Below are positions 20,925 through 23,162 of a DNA stretch of 23,162 nucleotides, in pieces. How positions within the stretch are numbered: position 1 is the first letter of the stretch; each line of letters starts with the position of its first letter. Origin of the DNA: Candidatus Caccousia avistercoris (lineage in GTDB: Bacteria > Bacillota > Clostridia > Oscillospirales > Acutalibacteraceae); assembly GCA_018715025.1 (NCBI GenBank), contig DVMK01000246.1, positions 1 through 23,162 of the forward strand. The letters are read 5' to 3'. Under the pieces are notes generated by a model that was given only the letters and a program-made list of their open reading frames with translations, did not search any database and was not told where the DNA came from. The translations under genes were made by a program, and so were the position numbers.

Positions 20925-21476
20925 ATGGGAGGGATATTTTCAGAGATGGAACCGAGTAAAACCCCGGAAGAGCGGCGCGCCGCCATTCTGAAGGAATTGG
21001 AGCAGGCAGGCGAACCGTTAAGCGCTTCTTCCCTGGCCAAAAAATTCCACGTAAGCCGCCAGGTGGTGGTGGGCGACGTGGCTCTTCTGCGGGCCTCCAA
21101 CGCCAGCATCGCCGCCACGCCCCGCGGGTACGTGCTGGCCCGAGAGGAACACCCAGGCCAAACCTACACCATCGCCTGCCGCCACACCAACGCGCTCTTG
21201 GCCGAAGAGCTTTACACCGTGGTAGACAACGGCGGCGCCCTGCTGGACGTGATTGTGGAGCACGCCGTGTACGGCCAGCTGTGCGGTAAGCTGCACATTT
21301 TCTCCCGCTACGACGCAGACGAATTTCTGAAACGCATTTCCCGGCAGGGAACCTCTCCCCTCTCCTCCCTCACCGGCGGCGTCCACCTGCACACCCTGGC
21401 CTGCCCCTCCAAAGAATGCTATGAGCGGATCTGCGCCGCCCTGCGGGAAAAAGGAATCCTGTTTGAGCCCGCCTGA
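20925..21476 (+). CDS. niaR: NiaR-type nicotinate-responsive transcription repressor
   Basis: This 183-residue protein has an N-terminal helix-turn-helix (about 13-65; LSASSLAKKFHVSRQVVVGD) and a C-terminal 3H domain named for its histidines (ACRHTN, IVEHAVYG, GGVHLHTLACP). NiaR/YrxA repressors bind nicotinate and shut down niacin uptake and NAD synthesis genes. The next gene is the niacin transporter subunit niaX with a perfect palindrome at its promoter, which fits. Two starts are possible: ATG 20925, served by GGAGG from the end of leader repeat C, or ATG 20946, served by GGGAGGG (20927-20933). The second gives a more typical length of about 176 residues. There is no palindrome at its own promoter, so the leader may provide separate control. 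Confidence 0.92.
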   Translation: MGGIFSEMEPSKTPEERRAAILKELEQAGEPLSASSLAKKFHVSRQVVVGDVALLRASNASIAATPRGYVLAREEHPGQTYTIACRHTNALLAEELYTVVDNGGALLDVIVEHAVYGQLCGKLHIFSRYDADEFLKRISRQGTSPLSSLTGGVHLHTLACPSKECYERICAALREKGILFEPA

Positions 21477-21540
21477 CCCCCTCCCGGCTAATTCCCCTGT
21501 TTTTCTCTTCGCGCGGGGAAAAACTCCGTCACGTTGCCCA

Positions 21541-21569
21541 TTGACAGCGCGCCTTTCTGCCGGTATGAT
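21541..21569 (+). promoter_or_regulatory. niaX promoter
   Basis: TTGACA (21541-21546), a 17-base spacer and TATGAT (21564-21569) form a near-perfect promoter. Its -10 box touches the palindrome that starts at 21568, so a bound repressor would block it. Confidence 0.88.
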
Positions 21570-21605
21570 AGTCGTGATAGGTGTCATGACACCTATCACG
21601 ACTAT
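21568..21605 (+). promoter_or_regulatory. 38-bp perfect palindrome, probable NiaR operator
   Basis: Both 19-base arms match perfectly around the centre between 21586 and 21587 (core AGGTGTCATGACACCT). It overlaps the -10 box and transcription start of niaX. A GTGTC...GACAC core fits a symmetric repressor dimer; assignment to NiaR comes from the neighbouring gene and the family's known role. Confidence 0.8.
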
Positions 21606-21637
21606 TTCTATGCTGCTCATTCTGAGGAGGGTTTCCT

Positions 21638-22222
21638 GTGAAAAAGAGAGACGCTGTCATTTCCATGTGCATTTCCGCCCTTTTGTGCGCTTTGGGCATT
21701 ATCATTCCCATGTTTATGCCAAAAATCTGGATTCCGCCCATGTCGTTCACCCTGGCAAGCCACGTGCCCATTTTCATTGCCATGTTTCTCTCCCCCGCTT
21801 CCGCTTTGCTGGTAACCGTCGTCACCAGCATCGGCTTCGCCCTTTCCATGCCTCTGGTGGTGGCCCTGCGGGCGGCCTCGCATCTGGTGTTTGTGGTGGT
21901 GGGAAGCCTTCTTCTGAAGCGGGTTCCCTACCTGCTTTCTTCCCTGCGCACCGCCCTGCCCTTCAATCTGCTGCTGGGCGTTCTGCACGGCGCGTGCGAA
22001 AGCCTTGTGGTGACAGCCTTCTACTTCACCGGCGCCGGTTCTGAAAGCTGGTACGAAAGCGGCTACGTAGTGACCGTGCTGCTTTTGGTTGGCCTGGGCA
22101 CCGTAGTGCACAGCATGGTAGACTTCACCATTGCCGCCGCCGTGTGGAAGCCCCTTTCCCGGATGATCCCCATCCCGGTGAGCGCCAAATGGAGATCCGC
22201 CTCCAAGGCCGCGGCCAACTGA
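21638..22222 (+). CDS. niaX: Niacin ECF transporter substrate-binding subunit
   Basis: This 194-residue membrane protein has about six spans and looks like the niacin-specific S component of an ECF transporter. Motifs are SALLCALGIIIPMFMP and SFTLASHVPIFIAMFLSP in the first spans, ALRAASHLVFVVVGSLLLK in the middle and GTVVHSMVDFTIAAAVW near the end. It binds niacin and couples to shared ATPase and T subunits encoded elsewhere. The GTG 21638 start follows GAGGAGG (21624-21630) by 7 bases. The promoter and palindrome directly upstream, plus the niaR neighbour, make it the likely NiaR target. A terminator follows. Confidence 0.9.
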   Translation: MKKRDAVISMCISALLCALGIIIPMFMPKIWIPPMSFTLASHVPIFIAMFLSPASALLVTVVTSIGFALSMPLVVALRAASHLVFVVVGSLLLKRVPYLLSSLRTALPFNLLLGVLHGACESLVVTAFYFTGAGSESWYESGYVVTVLLLVGLGTVVHSMVDFTIAAAVWKPLSRMIPIPVSAKWRSASKAAAN

Positions 22223-22233
22223 ATACAAGAAAG

Positions 22234-22279
22234 AATCCCCGTGCCAACCGCCTGCAAACGGCCAACACGGGGATTTTTT
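22234..22279 (+). terminator. Intrinsic terminator after niaX
   Basis: AATCCCCGTG (22234-22243) pairs with CACGGGGATT (22266-22275), 10 bp, and runs into six T residues. Confidence 0.92.
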
Positions 22280-22426
22280 GCGCCTGGAATTGGGAACAGG
22301 GCAACCTCAAGAAAAGCGGTTCCCAGGCCCCCAAAAATGTGGTATCGTAAGTCTACACCTAAATGACCGCCCGTTCCGTATATCCGAAAGGTGGGAAATC
22401 GGCTTAAGAAACAGGCTATTTCCACG

Positions 22427-22457
22427 CTCTCGGAATTGTGGTAAAATAATAAGTACA
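22427..22457 (+). promoter_or_regulatory. Probable promoter of the DUF3784 gene
   Basis: TGTGGTAAAAT is an extended -10 type box (TG-G-TAAAAT, about 22438-22446); the -35 is weak. From here base composition becomes AT-rich. Positions 22280-22426 contain no gene that I can support. Confidence 0.45.
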
Positions 22458-22508
22458 GAGTGACAAATTGGAAGTTGTCAAGGTGTTTTTATGGAAGGAG
22501 TTGAAAGT

Positions 22509-22844
22509 ATGAATTTCTTCGAGATAGTTCTTACATTAGCAATTTCTTTGGGGGCAGTAGTGTGGGGTGTGAATATTTATAATCAAAAGGGTACTTGGTT
22601 TCTTGCTGGATGGAATACGATGAGTAAAGAAGAAAAAGCAACATACAATGAGAAAGCAATATGTCATTTGTTTGGAAAATGCGTTGTTTTCTGCGGAATA
22701 GGAGCATTTCTTTTATTATGCGGCAGCTTCAATCACAATGATTTTGTTTTATGTGTTGGACTTGGGATAATTGCAATAATGGTTATTCTATCAATTATAA
22801 TACCTAAGATAAATCCTAAAAAATACCGTCAATACAAATCCTAA
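22509..22844 (+). CDS. DUF3784 small membrane protein
   Basis: This 111-residue protein matches the DUF3784 family, with an N-terminal span (about 5-22), the hallmark GWNTMSKEEKATYNEKAICH in a cytoplasmic loop (about 36-55), and two further spans (about 58-78 and 80-100). Function is unknown. ATG 22509 is served by AAGGAG (22495-22500), and the in-frame ATG at 22491 overlaps that site. The gene is much more AT-rich than the rest of the window and uses A/T-ending codons, which points to transfer. It lies just before an Xre-type regulator typical of mobile elements. Confidence 0.8.
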   Translation: MNFFEIVLTLAISLGAVVWGVNIYNQKGTWFLAGWNTMSKEEKATYNEKAICHLFGKCVVFCGIGAFLLLCGSFNHNDFVLCVGLGIIAIMVILSIIIPKINPKKYRQYKS

Positions 22845-22871
22845 TTTATCGGGCAGACAAGGAGGGAGAGC

Positions 22872-23162
22872 ATGGAGTTATCCATACAGGAACGGCTAAA
22901 AGACCTGCGTGTAGAGCGTGGCTTGACGCTGGAACAACTTGCGGAGCAGACCCATCTCTCCAAGTCTGCTTTGGGCAGTTATGAGGGGGACAAGTTCAAA
23001 GACATCAGCCACTATGCCCTTATTGAGTTGGCAAAGTTTTATGAAGTGACCGTTGATTATCTGCTGGGCCGCTCCCAAACAAAAAATCACCCAAACGCCG
23101 ATCTTGCAGACCTGCGTTTGAGTGATGATATGATTGAACTATTGAAAAGCGGGCTGGTGGAC
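22872..23162 (+). CDS. Xre-family helix-turn-helix regulator, cut by the window edge
   Basis: Ninety-seven codons are open to the edge. Residues about 5-62 form an Xre/Cro helix-turn-helix (ERLKDLRVERGLTLEQLAE, SKSALGSYE) followed by a segment typical of regulators carried on integrative conjugative elements of gut clostridia (FYEVTVDYLLGRSQTKNHP, then DLRLSDDMIELLKSG). The start at ATG 22872 follows AAGGAGGGA with good spacing. The gene is 27 bases from the DUF3784 stop. It probably controls element genes further right, which are outside the window. Confidence 0.88.
   Translation, partial: MELSIQERLKDLRVERGLTLEQLAEQTHLSKSALGSYEGDKFKDISHYALIELAKFYEVTVDYLLGRSQTKNHPNADLADLRLSDDMIELLKSGLVD

Overview
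The window looks like a chromosomal segment of a strictly anaerobic, fairly GC-rich Gram-positive gut bacterium, most likely a Clostridia member of the Oscillospiraceae/Ruminococcaceae type. Supporting signs are strong AGGAGG-type ribosome binding sites, a PerR/reverse-rubrerythrin pair, a stand-alone PduL, a split cobalamin-dependent methionine synthase, a DUF4080 radical SAM protein and a NiaR/ECF niacin uptake pair. Family assignments come from reading the translated sequences; no database search was run.

Layout, left to right. Positions 1-1350 hold a promoter and an SLC13-type anion permease. Positions 1360-5510 form a promoter-to-terminator methionine operon: metF, a stand-alone MetH reactivation-domain protein, and a short metH without that domain. 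Positions 5530-7446 (minus) carry pduL and an HI0933-type flavoprotein. Positions 7532-9879 carry a cytoplasmic GH3 glycosidase. Positions 9906-11052 hold perR and reverse rubrerythrin with a strong terminator. Positions 11093-13926 form a three-gene operon: a tandem GNAT, a GrpB-cytidine deaminase fusion and a type A chloramphenicol acetyltransferase-like enzyme. This operon looks like small-molecule inactivation or drug resistance. Positions 13959-15959 (minus) encode a GH120 beta-xylosidase. Positions 16112-17152 (minus) carry lrgA and a frameshifted lrgB, downstream of a MIF-type tautomerase (17238-17582, minus). Positions 17974-20214 (minus) carry an unrecognised 149-residue protein and a B12-binding/radical SAM protein. 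Positions 20438-22279 carry niaR and niaX with a 38-bp perfect palindrome at the niaX promoter. From about 22430 base composition drops sharply in a DUF3784 gene, followed by an Xre-type regulator cut by the window edge. That part resembles the edge of an integrative element.

The most unusual feature is a dispersed, modular 5'-leader repeat present three times: 11093-11256 (+), 17592-17956 (-) and 20438-20920 (+). Every copy lies immediately upstream of a gene and in that gene's orientation. Every copy begins at an extended -10 promoter (TGnTATAATA) and ends at the ribosome binding site. The copies share GC-rich modules that fold into hairpins with a GGA triloop (GGCCGCG-GGA-CGCGGCC and CACC-GGA-GGTG). 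The second hairpin also occurs as CGCC-GGA-GGCG, a paired change that keeps the stem, and it contains a Shine-Dalgarno core. The genes behind the copies (the acetyltransferase/deaminase/CAT operon, the tautomerase, niaR) are unrelated. I read this as a mobile or duplicating promoter-plus-leader cassette and a candidate undescribed cis-regulatory RNA family; the regulatory role is inference.
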